Shown here: in pieces, positions 18,633 to 27,658 of the stretch
How the letters are laid out: every line of letters begins with the position of its first letter
How positions within the stretch are numbered: the stretch's first letter is position 1
Assembly: GCF_007860175.1 (NCBI RefSeq)
Contig: NZ_SJPX01000002.1
Coordinates: forward strand, 496,001 to 560,000
Source of the DNA: Rubripirellula reticaptiva
Lineage (GTDB): Bacteria; Planctomycetota; Planctomycetia; Pirellulales; Pirellulaceae
Length of the DNA: 64,000 nt
Reading direction: 5' to 3'
Program-made: the position numbers and the translations under genes
The notes under the pieces: model-generated
Told to the model about the DNA's origin: nothing
What the model saw: the letters and a program-made list of their open reading frames with translations, nothing else
Database searches by the model: none

Positions 18633-21416
18633 CTAGCCGCTTGTTCGCATCCCCGATGCCAAGCCGTTGATCGACAACCGAGCTAGGTACTGCAACTCTT
18701 GCTGCTGCTTGTCTTCGGCGTCTGGCGAACCAGCCCGCAATCGGCTTAGCAATTCAACTTGAATCAAGTTAAGCGGGTCGATGTAACGGTTTCGAACTCG
18801 GATCGATTCTTTCAACCACGGCGTGCCGGCTAACAAACTGTCGCGACCTGTGATGGCAAGAATCGCGTCTCGCGATAACGCATACTCTTTTCGGATCATG
18901 TCGCTGATTAACTGCATGTCGTCCGAGTGATCAGCCAATGACGCGTAGTAACCGGCAATTTCCATGTCGGACTTTGCGATCGCTAATTCGGCATTGTCGA
19001 TCGTCGCTTGGAAGAAGGGCCAATCGCGATACATGGCTTGTAACCGCTCTGCCGCACCGACCGTCTCAAGAATCGACGCCGTTGCTGCTCCCAGTCCGTA
19101 CCACGCCGGAATCAAACAGCGGCACTGAGTCCAAGAAAACACCCAGGGGATCGCTCGCAAATCCGACAAACTGTTCCCGCCCCGACGTCTCGATGGTCGC
19201 GACCCGATGGGCAACTGCTCAACTTCGTCAACCGGCGTGGCAAGTCGGAAAAAGCGTACGAAGTCAGGCTGTTCGATTAGGTTGCGATAATGGCCAAATG
19301 ACTCCGATGCCATCTGGTGCATCGTTTCAGTCCACTCCGCAGGATCCGGTTCCGGCGGATCTCCGCCGGCCAACAACGACGACCAAACGACTTGTTCCAA
19401 GTGCCGATGCGCGATTTGTTCGTCGTCGTATCGGTCGGCGAGCACCTCCCCCTGTTCGGTCAAACGCAGCGAACCACGGAAAGTTCCGACCGGCAACGAA
19501 CGAATGCTGCGTGCTGTCGGACCGCCGCCACGTCCGAGCGAACCACCACGGCCATGAAAAAACGTCAGCTCGATCGATGAATCGTTGGCAACGTTCTGCA
19601 ATTCCTGTTGTCCACGGTACAGTGACCAACATGCCGACAAATAGCCGCCATCCTTCGTACTGTCTGAATATCCCAACATCACCAACTGGTGATCGTTTTG
19701 GGCCCGAACGTGATCACGGTAAGCGGGGATAGAAAATAAGTCCTGCAAAATACCGGGACCATTCTGCAAGTCTTCGATCGTCTCTAACAACGGCATGATC
19801 GGCAATTGCTTTGCAAAATCCTGGCCGTCGACATCATCGAACGCAAATCCCGTTTGACGCCACAACCATAGCACCGTCAGCACGTCGCTTGCCGACTGTG
19901 TCATGCTGATGATGTGACCGCCCACCGCGTCGGCCCCAAACGATCGCATCACACGATGAAGCAACTTAAACAGTTCTAGCGTATCGTTGGCTTCCGGCGA
20001 CAACTTCGTAAAGTCGATCGTCTTTTTACCACCAAGCATGTCAGTATCGAGCGAATCGACCAACACTTTTCGGCGATGCTCTTCGTCCAACCCTTCGGCG
20101 TCAGCAATGCTGTCGACTAAACCACAGGCCACCAACAACTCGTTCATCACGCCGCTGTACTGACGCGCGTCTTGACGAACATCCAAACATGTCAAGTGAA
20201 ATCCGAACGCCATGATCTGATCACGCCAGACCATGACCTCTTCGGCCAACAGACTACCACCAGGAAACTTCGTCACCGAATCAAGAAGTGCGGTGACATC
20301 GCCAGCCATTTCGTCGGGCGACTGATAGCTGCCCTCAATCGCAGAACCGTCCAGTTCAATCTTTTGAGTCTGCAGCAGACGCCATCGCATCACTGTCAAC
20401 CAACGCCGACACAACTCGTCCGGCGGGACCGACGACACTTCTTTGTCCAGCGCAGGCCACTCAGTGATCGCCGCAGAAATGCGTTCGCCCAAGTCATGCC
20501 CCCAGGTCGATTGCATTTCGGACAAACTAAGCGAATCATAGAGCTGATGATGCGACTTTAAATGAAACTCCATCGCTGCTTCGCGGAGCCATTTGAAAGT
20601 CTGCTCAGTTACATCCGACGTGACACCTGGGTGACCGTCACGATCGCCACCGATCCAAGATCCGTAGGTGACACAGGGTTTCAGATTGAACTGGGCGTCG
20701 GGATAGGCAAGCGACAATGCATTCCGCAGTTCGCTAAGATTTCGCGGTACAACTTCCCACAACACAGGCTTGATCGACAACGCTCGCTTGACCTCCTGCA
20801 TCACCGAAGGCCGCCAGGGACGAATAAAGTTGGTTTGCCACAGCTTTGCCAGTTCTGCCTGAATCGACCGTTCTAGCTTTGCCGTTTCATCCGATCGCGA
20901 CTCGCTATCCAACTGCGCCATCAGCTCGCGAATCTTACGCAACTTACTGCGAACCGATCGACGCTTTGCCTCGGTCGGGTGAGCCGTGAATACTAACTCG
21001 ATGTTCAGATGGTCAAGCAATTCTTGGATCTCGGCAGGCGACTTCCCCGCTTGCTTCAAATGCACTAACGCGCTCGCAATCGACTCGCGGCGTTCGCTGG
21101 TCAACAGATTTTTTTCGCGTTCGCGAAGCACGCGAACCCGTTGCCGGTCCTCGGACAAATTCAAGAGGTCAAGGAAGATACTGAATGCTCGGATCACAAC
21201 ACTCAGTTGGCTCGGCGATAGCGACGCAATCGATCCGCTCAATCGGCTTGCCGCGGCTGGTTGCCCGCTGCGATTATCCCAAGCTAAACGACGCAAGTCT
21301 TCAACAATGTAAAGCGCGTCGTCACCGGCAATTTCACGAATCGTTTCACCGAGCAAATTACCCAACATCGCGATCTCATCACGCAAACGCTCGGACGACT
21401 TCGATTCAACTGGCAT
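18633..21416 (-). CDS. ppc: Phosphoenolpyruvate carboxylase
   Basis: A 927-residue cytoplasmic enzyme adding bicarbonate to phosphoenolpyruvate to give oxaloacetate, an anaplerotic reaction feeding the TCA cycle. The catalytic His is in VFTAHPTEAKRRSVRSKL (about residue 155). The second signature is LGYSDSTKDGGYLSACW, and the Gly-rich loop FFHGRGGSLGRGGGPT is present. The C-terminus ends in INGLASGMRTSG, matching the normal PEPC C-terminal Gly. Length is typical. It is a single gene, divergent from ilvA across 173 bases. Allosteric control is expected from the family but cannot be read here. Confidence 0.96.
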   Translation of the reverse strand: MPVESKSSERLRDEIAMLGNLLGETIREIAGDDALYIVEDLRRLAWDNRSGQPAAASRLSGSIASLSPSQLSVVIRAFSIFLDLLNLSEDRQRVRVLREREKNLLTSERRESIASALVHLKQAGKSPAEIQELLDHLNIELVFTAHPTEAKRRSVRSKLRKIRELMAQLDSESRSDETAKLERSIQAELAKLWQTNFIRPWRPSVMQEVKRALSIKPVLWEVVPRNLSELRNALSLAYPDAQFNLKPCVTYGSWIGGDRDGHPGVTSDVTEQTFKWLREAAMEFHLKSHHQLYDSLSLSEMQSTWGHDLGERISAAITEWPALDKEVSSVPPDELCRRWLTVMRWRLLQTQKIELDGSAIEGSYQSPDEMAGDVTALLDSVTKFPGGSLLAEEVMVWRDQIMAFGFHLTCLDVRQDARQYSGVMNELLVACGLVDSIADAEGLDEEHRRKVLVDSLDTDMLGGKKTIDFTKLSPEANDTLELFKLLHRVMRSFGADAVGGHIISMTQSASDVLTVLWLWRQTGFAFDDVDGQDFAKQLPIMPLLETIEDLQNGPGILQDLFSIPAYRDHVRAQNDHQLVMLGYSDSTKDGGYLSACWSLYRGQQELQNVANDSSIELTFFHGRGGSLGRGGGPTARSIRSLPVGTFRGSLRLTEQGEVLADRYDDEQIAHRHLEQVVWSSLLAGGDPPEPDPAEWTETMHQMASESFGHYRNLIEQPDFVRFFRLATPVDEVEQLPIGSRPSRRRGGNSLSDLRAIPWVFSWTQCRCLIPAWYGLGAATASILETVGAAERLQAMYRDWPFFQATIDNAELAIAKSDMEIAGYYASLADHSDDMQLISDMIRKEYALSRDAILAITGRDSLLAGTPWLKESIRVRNRYIDPLNLIQVELLSRLRAGSPDAEDKQQQELQYLARLSINGLASGMRTSG

Positions 21417-21589
21417 CTGATATTCCTAGGCTTGATGGGCAAGCGAGCAGTTTCTATCACTCCTTATACGAAATCAAGTCGTCGCTCAGTATGGTTGGAT
21501 AGCTGGACGTCAAACAACGATACCGGCTCGACAATTCCCCCTTATCTATTCGAGTTGCGATTTCCCTGCCTTAGGCCAGAATAGCTGAC

Positions 21590-23110
21590 ATGGAAAAAAC
21601 ACTCTTGGATTACCTTCAACGGATACTCACCGCCCGCGTCTACGACGTGGCGATTGAATCACCGCTCGAAATGGCTCCCAAGCTATCGACGCGTCTGAGC
21701 AACCAGATTTGGCTCAAACGTGAGGACACTCAGCCAGTGTTCAGCTTTAAGCTTCGCGGCGCCTACAACAAAATGTCGCGTCTATCGTCTGCGGAACTCA
21801 AACGCGGAGTCGTCTGCGCGTCGGCAGGCAATCACGCCCAAGGCGTTGCGCTTAGCGCCCAGCGACTCGGATGTCGCGCCGTGATCGTCATGCCGGTGAC
21901 GACACCCAAACTAAAATCCGATGCCGTCCGAACCCTCGGTGGCGAAATCGTCTTTCATGGCGAAAGCTATTCGGACGCTCACTCTCACGCAGCGGAAATT
22001 GCCCAGCGTGACCACTTAGTCTTTGTTCATCCATTCGACGATCCCGATGTGATCGCGGGACAGGGCACAATCGGAATGGAGATCCTGCGCCAACACCAAC
22101 ACCCGATCCATAGTGTCTTCGTCGCGATCGGCGGCGGCGGTTTGATATCCGGTGTGGCGGCGTATATTAAAGCCGTGCGTCCGGAAGTGCGAGTCATCGG
22201 CGTTCAGATGGCGGATTCTGACGCAATGGTACGATCGGTCAAAGCCGGCAAGCGAGTCCCGCTTTCCGACGTCGGGCTTTTCTCCGATGGCACCGCGGTT
22301 AAGTACGTGGGCGAAGAAACATTTCGCATCACTCGCGAATTGGTCGACGATTTTGTCGTCGTAAACACTGACGCTGTTTGCGCGGCAATCAAAGACGCGT
22401 TTGAGGATACTCGCAGCATTCTGGAACCGGCCGGCGCGATCGGGATTGCCGGCATGAAAAAATACATTGCCGAACACCAGATCCAAGGCGAAAGCATGAT
22501 CGCGATCACATGTGGCGCGAACATGAATTTTGATCGACTGCGTTTCGTGGCCGAACGAGCCGAGGCGGGCGAAGACCGCGAGGCACTGTTCGCGGTCACG
22601 ATTCCCGAAACCAAAGGCAGCTTTAAACAACTGTGCGAGACCGTTGGGCAGCGACGCATCACCGAATTCTGCTATCGACTATCCGGCCAAGACGACGCTC
22701 ATGTACTGGTCGGATTGGCCACGGAAAATCGAAGTGACTCGGAAGATATCACGCGTGCGTTCGCATCACGTGGATTCGAGTGCGTCAATTTGGTGAATGA
22801 CGAACTGTCGAAAGAGCACGTTCGATACATGGTTGGCGGCCGCAGTCCATCGATCCAGAACGAACGAATCTATCGCTTTGAATTTCCCGAGCGTCCTGGC
22901 GTCCTTATACGTTTCTTGTCCTGCATGAATCCGGATTGGAACATCAGTTTGTTTCACTATCGAAACCATGGCGCCGACTACGGGCGAATCCTGGTCGGTA
23001 TCCAGGTTCAACAATTTGAACAAACCGCCTTCGACGACTTCGTCACTGAATTAGGCTACCCTTGCGTCGAAGAAACCCAGAACCCCGCTTATCAGCTATT
23101 TTTGAGATAA
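21590..23110 (+). CDS. ilvA: Threonine ammonia-lyase (biosynthetic threonine dehydratase)
   Basis: A 506-residue PLP enzyme that deaminates threonine to 2-oxobutanoate, the first committed step of isoleucine synthesis. The PLP lysine lies in 'FSFKLRGAYNKM' (about residue 53). The phosphate-binding 'GGGGLISG' and substrate loop 'ASAGNHAQGVAL' are intact. The C-terminal third (about 325-506) contains two ACT-like regulatory regions ('ALFAVTIPETKGSF', 'IYRFEFPERPGVLIRFLSCMN'), the layout of the long allosteric form inhibited by isoleucine. It starts at ATG 21590. The Sua5-like gene follows on the same strand after 130 bases. Confidence 0.95.
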   Translation: MEKTLLDYLQRILTARVYDVAIESPLEMAPKLSTRLSNQIWLKREDTQPVFSFKLRGAYNKMSRLSSAELKRGVVCASAGNHAQGVALSAQRLGCRAVIVMPVTTPKLKSDAVRTLGGEIVFHGESYSDAHSHAAEIAQRDHLVFVHPFDDPDVIAGQGTIGMEILRQHQHPIHSVFVAIGGGGLISGVAAYIKAVRPEVRVIGVQMADSDAMVRSVKAGKRVPLSDVGLFSDGTAVKYVGEETFRITRELVDDFVVVNTDAVCAAIKDAFEDTRSILEPAGAIGIAGMKKYIAEHQIQGESMIAITCGANMNFDRLRFVAERAEAGEDREALFAVTIPETKGSFKQLCETVGQRRITEFCYRLSGQDDAHVLVGLATENRSDSEDITRAFASRGFECVNLVNDELSKEHVRYMVGGRSPSIQNERIYRFEFPERPGVLIRFLSCMNPDWNISLFHYRNHGADYGRILVGIQVQQFEQTAFDDFVTELGYPCVEETQNPAYQLFLR

Positions 23111-23240
23111 GGGCGTTCCGCTATTTTTTAGACAAGAGTGTTGACCATAACGTCGGCGATGCGATTGCCTGCGATTTGCAAACGATGGCCAACCAATACG
23201 ACTTCCTTCAAACCCGTTCCGCTTCTCTGCCGTCCCGTCC

Positions 23241-24293
23241 ATGCCCCCGACCAGCCCACTTGTAAGTCCACCAGACGACGAATCGCTAAACGCTGCTTGC
23301 GAAGCGCTTGGCCGCGGTGAATTGGTGGCGATGCCGACGGAAACGGTATACGGATTGGCGGCCAATGCGTGGGACGAGAATGCGGTTGCCAAGATCTTCG
23401 CAGCCAAGGGTCGCCCGCGAGGCAACCCGTTAATCGTCCACATCGCGTCGATGGACCAACTTGACCGCGCCGCCTCGCTGCCATTGGAACCAGCCATCCA
23501 ACACCAAGTTGATGCGTTAGCCGATCTGTGGCCAGGTCCGCTAACACTTGTACTGCCGGCCGGAAAGCGAATTCCGTCGATCGTCACAGCGGGCAAACCA
23601 ACGGTCGCCGTACGAATTCCATCGCATCCAGTCGCGCAGGCGATCCTTACCCGTTGTCCGTTTCCGATCGCTGCCCCTAGCGCGAATCGATCCAAGTATG
23701 TCAGCCCAACGTCAGCCGCGCATTGCCAATCAGGGCTTGGCGAACACCTGGCCATGATCATCGACGGCGGCAATTGCAATTTGGGTGTCGAGTCGACGAT
23801 CGTATCACTCGAGGTAACGGGCCCCCGATTGCTGCGTCCCGGCAACGTATCGGCCGAAGATCTGGCAAGCCGTTTGAAGGTTAGCGTTTTTGATCTGGTG
23901 TCGTGCACATCCGAACGGCAAGCCGACGACAAACCAATGTTGGCACCCGGCATGATGCGCGAGCACTATTCGCCGACAACGCCGCTTTTTATGATCGGCA
24001 ATGACGTCGACAACATCCCCCAACGATCTAAGACTGGCCGCATCGCCTTCCGAAAACTGAGCGATGATGAAGCAAATCGCTACGCGGTGGTCGAAACCCT
24101 TAGCCAAGACGGAAACCTCGACGAAGTCAGCCGAGGTCTATTCGCCGCGATCCGACAACTCGACAATGAGGGACTCGACCGCATCATCATCGACATCTGC
24201 GAACCCATCGGACTAGGCCGCGCGATTATGGACCGCATCCAACGTGCGGCCGCAGGACACAACGCGAAGCCGCCAAACGAGCGAACCACTTAA
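23241..24293 (+). CDS. ywlC: L-threonylcarbamoyladenylate synthase, Sua5/YwlC type
   Basis: A 350-residue enzyme that makes threonylcarbamoyl-AMP from threonine, bicarbonate and ATP, the first step of t6A formation at position 37 of ANN-reading tRNAs. The YrdC domain is at about residues 12-200, with 'MPTETVYGLAANAWD' and the nucleotide-binding KGRPRGNPLIVH motif. The C-terminal Sua5 domain (about 225-345) follows a linker containing APGMMREHYSPTTPL, typical of full-length Sua5 as opposed to short TsaC. The ATG at 23241 is taken as the start. It uses threonine and bicarbonate, like its neighbours in broad terms, but no functional link is implied. Confidence 0.92.
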   Translation: MPPTSPLVSPPDDESLNAACEALGRGELVAMPTETVYGLAANAWDENAVAKIFAAKGRPRGNPLIVHIASMDQLDRAASLPLEPAIQHQVDALADLWPGPLTLVLPAGKRIPSIVTAGKPTVAVRIPSHPVAQAILTRCPFPIAAPSANRSKYVSPTSAAHCQSGLGEHLAMIIDGGNCNLGVESTIVSLEVTGPRLLRPGNVSAEDLASRLKVSVFDLVSCTSERQADDKPMLAPGMMREHYSPTTPLFMIGNDVDNIPQRSKTGRIAFRKLSDDEANRYAVVETLSQDGNLDEVSRGLFAAIRQLDNEGLDRIIIDICEPIGLGRAIMDRIQRAAAGHNAKPPNERTT

Positions 24294-24362
24294 CTCCGAT
24301 TTTCGAGTGTCGTCCTAACCGAAAAAAATTTGATTGGCGGACTAATCTCGCGATTGCTCAAC

Positions 24363-26618
24363 CTAAGGTTCGATATCCGGCTTGTCGGAATCGAGGAATT
24401 CGATGACACCGGACTTCACGTCATACATGGCGCCGATCACTTTCACGCGACCTTCGTTGACGGCGTCTTGGATGACAGAACTGCGACTGATGATTTGTTT
24501 GACCGTGTGCCGAACATTCTGCCGTGCAACTCGATCAACCGTTTCATCTAGTTGATCCTTGGGAAGTCGATCGAAGGTATCGGCAGCTAACGCCGGTACA
24601 CTCGGCTCAATTTCGTCGACGATCGATTGCAAATGCTCGCACCCCGTGGCCGATTGAGCACTCAATTTCTGGACAACAAACTTGACCGATGATGTCACCG
24701 CACCGCAGCGAGTGTGCCCAAGTACCGTCACCAGCTTTACTCCGGCCACACCAACAGCGAATTCCAAACTGCCTAAGGTCTTGGTGCCGATCACGTTGCC
24801 TGCGACTCGGACGCTAAAGATATCACCGACACCCAGGTCAAACACCAACTCGGCCGGCACACGTGAATCGATGCAACTGAGAATCGCCGCTAACGGATTC
24901 TGGCCAGCCGCTGTTGCGTCGACTTGCCGCCCCAGGTCGCGGTGCAATCGGGATCCACTTGTAAAGCGACGGTTTCCTTCACGTAAAATTTCGATCACTT
25001 GTTCAGCGGTTAGCTTGCCTTGAAGTTCTCGGGTCGAATAGTCCGCAAACTGGACGTTGTCGTTCAACTGATATTTGCGACGAAACCCCTCCAAGCTGAC
25101 CGAAATATTCCTGGTCGGTGCGACGTTGTCTTTAAAATCACGAATCAAGCTCAACACATCCGGATCGATGTAGTCGGATTGGGAAGCATCAATTTTAAGG
25201 GCACTTCCGCGTTTCGCCTCGCCAAGCACTCGGTCAATCGCCGCGCGATTGAGAAAGCTGACCTGGCTTGCTAATTCAATATGCAGCACATCACCCGCCA
25301 AATGCGTTTCAACGATCCGGCGAATCGGACTACGCAAGTTGCTGTTAAGTATGAACAGAACACTGATCGCCAACCCAATCAGAATGCCAACCAACAGGTC
25401 GGTAAAGACGATCGCAATGACGGTGATGATGAACGGCAAAAATTGATAGCGTCCCTCGTTCCACATCTGCTTAAATATTTGGGGACTGGCCAGCTTGAAG
25501 CCTGTCACGAATAGAATTGCCGCTAACGCAGACAGCGGAATCATATTCATGTAGCGAGGTAGAATTGCGACACTGACCAGCAACAACACGCCATGAACAA
25601 GTGCAGAAAGTTTCGTCTTGGCTCCCGCACCCACATTGACCGAACCTCTCACCACAACCGATGTCACGGGCAAACCACCAATCAAACCACAAACCAAGTT
25701 TCCACAACCCTGCGCGATAAGCTCTCGGCTTGGTGGCGAGTCCCGTTTTTCGGGGTCCAGCTTGTCGACCGCTTCGAGATTCAACAGTGTTTCTAACGAA
25801 GCCACGACCGCAATCGTGATCGCCGCAATATAGACTGCTGGATTTCCGACTTGCGTGAAGTCAGGCAAACGCAAGAACCCAAAGAATTCAGAGAAACTGC
25901 TTGCAACCGGAATCTGGACCAAGTGCGACTCTCCGATCGCCCAATCCGCCCCGTAGGGTCGAAGGATCATGCTGAGCGCCACGCTAAAGAGCACGACGAT
26001 CAGCGGCGCGGGAACCAACGATTTTTTCAGGTTAGGAACGCGATCCCAAACCAAAAGAAAGACCACTGAAAGCAAACCGATCACCATCGCTCCGACATGA
26101 ATGTCGCCAGCGATCAACGTGAACAATTCTGTAAAGGTGTTCTCTTGGTCAGGTTGCTGGAACGACATTTCGCCTTCTGGGTCAGCGTCATGGCCAACCA
26201 GGTGAGGGATCTGTTTAAGAATCAAGATCACGCCAATCGCGACCAACAAACCCTTGATCACGCTAGATGGAAAAAAGGCTGACAGCGCCCCCCCCTTCGC
26301 GATCCCAAACCCAATCTGAATCACCCCCGCAACAGCGACGGCAAGCAGGAAAGCCTCGAACGAACCGAGGATCGCAATCTGCGCAGCCACGATCGCAGTT
26401 AGACCTGCCGCCGGACCGCTAACGCTGCTGTGCGAACCACTGATGGATGCGACCACAAGCCCGCCGACAATACCTGCAAGCAACCCCGAAAACAGGTTCG
26501 CCCCTGATGCGAGTGCGATGCCCAAGCAAAGCGGCAACGCGACTAAAAAGACAACCAGCCCCGCAAGCGTGTCGCGAAACATGGTATTCGGTGAGAACAT
26601 TCTATATTGATGAGGCAT
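24363..26618 (-). CDS. SulP-family anion transporter fused to beta-carbonic anhydrase
   Basis: A 751-residue fusion. Residues about 13-420 are a SulP permease with 10-14 membrane helices, starting FRDTLAGLVVFLVALPLCLGI and containing the family motif 'GGLPVTSVVVRGSVNVGAG'. Residues about 435-530 are a STAS-like domain. Residues about 540-751 are a beta-carbonic anhydrase with zinc ligands Cys582 (in SCIDSR, with Asp584 and Arg586 of the catalytic pair), His635 and Cys638 (in GHTRCGAV). SulP proteins move sulfate, bicarbonate or other anions; the fused anhydrase suggests a bicarbonate/CO2-coupled transporter. Transporter-anhydrase fusions have been reported in other bacteria. It starts at ATG 26618, and a kilobase of gene-poor DNA lies upstream. 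Confidence 0.92.
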   Translation of the reverse strand: MPHQYRMFSPNTMFRDTLAGLVVFLVALPLCLGIALASGANLFSGLLAGIVGGLVVASISGSHSSVSGPAAGLTAIVAAQIAILGSFEAFLLAVAVAGVIQIGFGIAKGGALSAFFPSSVIKGLLVAIGVILILKQIPHLVGHDADPEGEMSFQQPDQENTFTELFTLIAGDIHVGAMVIGLLSVVFLLVWDRVPNLKKSLVPAPLIVVLFSVALSMILRPYGADWAIGESHLVQIPVASSFSEFFGFLRLPDFTQVGNPAVYIAAITIAVVASLETLLNLEAVDKLDPEKRDSPPSRELIAQGCGNLVCGLIGGLPVTSVVVRGSVNVGAGAKTKLSALVHGVLLLVSVAILPRYMNMIPLSALAAILFVTGFKLASPQIFKQMWNEGRYQFLPFIITVIAIVFTDLLVGILIGLAISVLFILNSNLRSPIRRIVETHLAGDVLHIELASQVSFLNRAAIDRVLGEAKRGSALKIDASQSDYIDPDVLSLIRDFKDNVAPTRNISVSLEGFRRKYQLNDNVQFADYSTRELQGKLTAEQVIEILREGNRRFTSGSRLHRDLGRQVDATAAGQNPLAAILSCIDSRVPAELVFDLGVGDIFSVRVAGNVIGTKTLGSLEFAVGVAGVKLVTVLGHTRCGAVTSSVKFVVQKLSAQSATGCEHLQSIVDEIEPSVPALAADTFDRLPKDQLDETVDRVARQNVRHTVKQIISRSSVIQDAVNEGRVKVIGAMYDVKSGVIEFLDSDKPDIEP

Positions 26619-27658
26619 CGATTAATTTGATCTATCGAGTAAACAAATGCGAGAAACATCGAGCGATAATACAAGGCCATGCTGTGCATCCTGCCACCGC
26701 ACATCGCGGCAGACAAAAGACACCAAAACGAAGCTTGCACGTCGTTGCCAAGAGCCTCATCCAATTAACGCAGACACCCAGTCGATCCCTACCGACGGAC
26801 TGAGAGACAAATTGCTTGCAGCACGAGCGCGTTTGTACTAGTGAGAGAGCCCAGCAAAAGGTGGGCTTAGCACCGCATCGGCGCAAGAAGGCCGTTCGCA
26901 ATGCGATGGCCATCTGAATTGCAATGTGCAATCATTGGGCGATAAGGCCGCACCAACTTGCAGGAAAAAGAATCATCGCTGCAGAAGATCGAAACGTTCG
27001 CAGCACGATCTCTTGAGCGCCGTTTGCATTCAATGCTCTCGCTCGAAGTGCAAGACCCCCGTTCGTCAGCCTCTTCGGTTTCAGTGGATCGCTCGTTGCC
27101 GAACAGCGAGCGAGATGCCATCGCCGTGATCCCGAGACACGGGAATGCCAGCAGCAACAGCATGAAGAGTGACATCATGCTGCAGGGACGTTCAAGCCGG
27201 AAACGAAAGTTACAAATATCCACTTGCAGTACTTTGCGAGCGAAATGGACGACGATGAGTTAACCGCGATGATACTCTATCAGCGATACCCGCATGTGCA
27301 AGATCGGATCGGACGCCCTGCTCGCGATAGAACGACTGGCAGCAGTCGCCTTTCCACAGACTCACGAGCACGTTTCTGAAGTTTCCATCCATGAAACACA
27401 CCCTTTTCGGCAGAGCGTTTCTCGGATCAGGCTATTGGACGGAGCCATTCGTTTTCTAGCGGCGTTGTTTCGTTGACACCATGGTCGCTGGGTTGACAAA
27501 GCCGCGAACCAAGAGATGTTTCATAGCGTCTGCAGGCTTTGCAGGCGGCGGTCTTATCGGCAATTCGAGGTTCGCCGATTTGGAGACCGCAATCGCACGA
27601 TGCCGTGGTACTGCAACCTTAAGAATGCTTCCCTCGTTCCTTACAGTTCCACGATCTT
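26619..27658. other. Gene-poor stretch, 1040 bases
   Basis: No confident gene. It holds the upstream regions of the divergent SulP-carbonic anhydrase and antiporter genes. One reverse frame, from ATG 27178 to 26867, encodes a signal-peptide-like N-terminus (MMSLFMLLLLAFPCLG) followed by a Ser/Cys/Arg-rich tail; it has no recognisable domain, no ribosome site and odd composition, so it is not called. A dyad TCGCTCG/CGAGCGA lies near 27090-27120. Confidence 0.6.

Noticed and set aside
26867-27178. Reverse ORF with a signal-peptide-like start (MMSLFMLLLLAFPCLG)
   Set aside because: The tail is Ser/Cys/Arg-rich with no domain, there is no ribosome site, and codon use looks unlike the neighbours; kept only as part of the gene-poor stretch.
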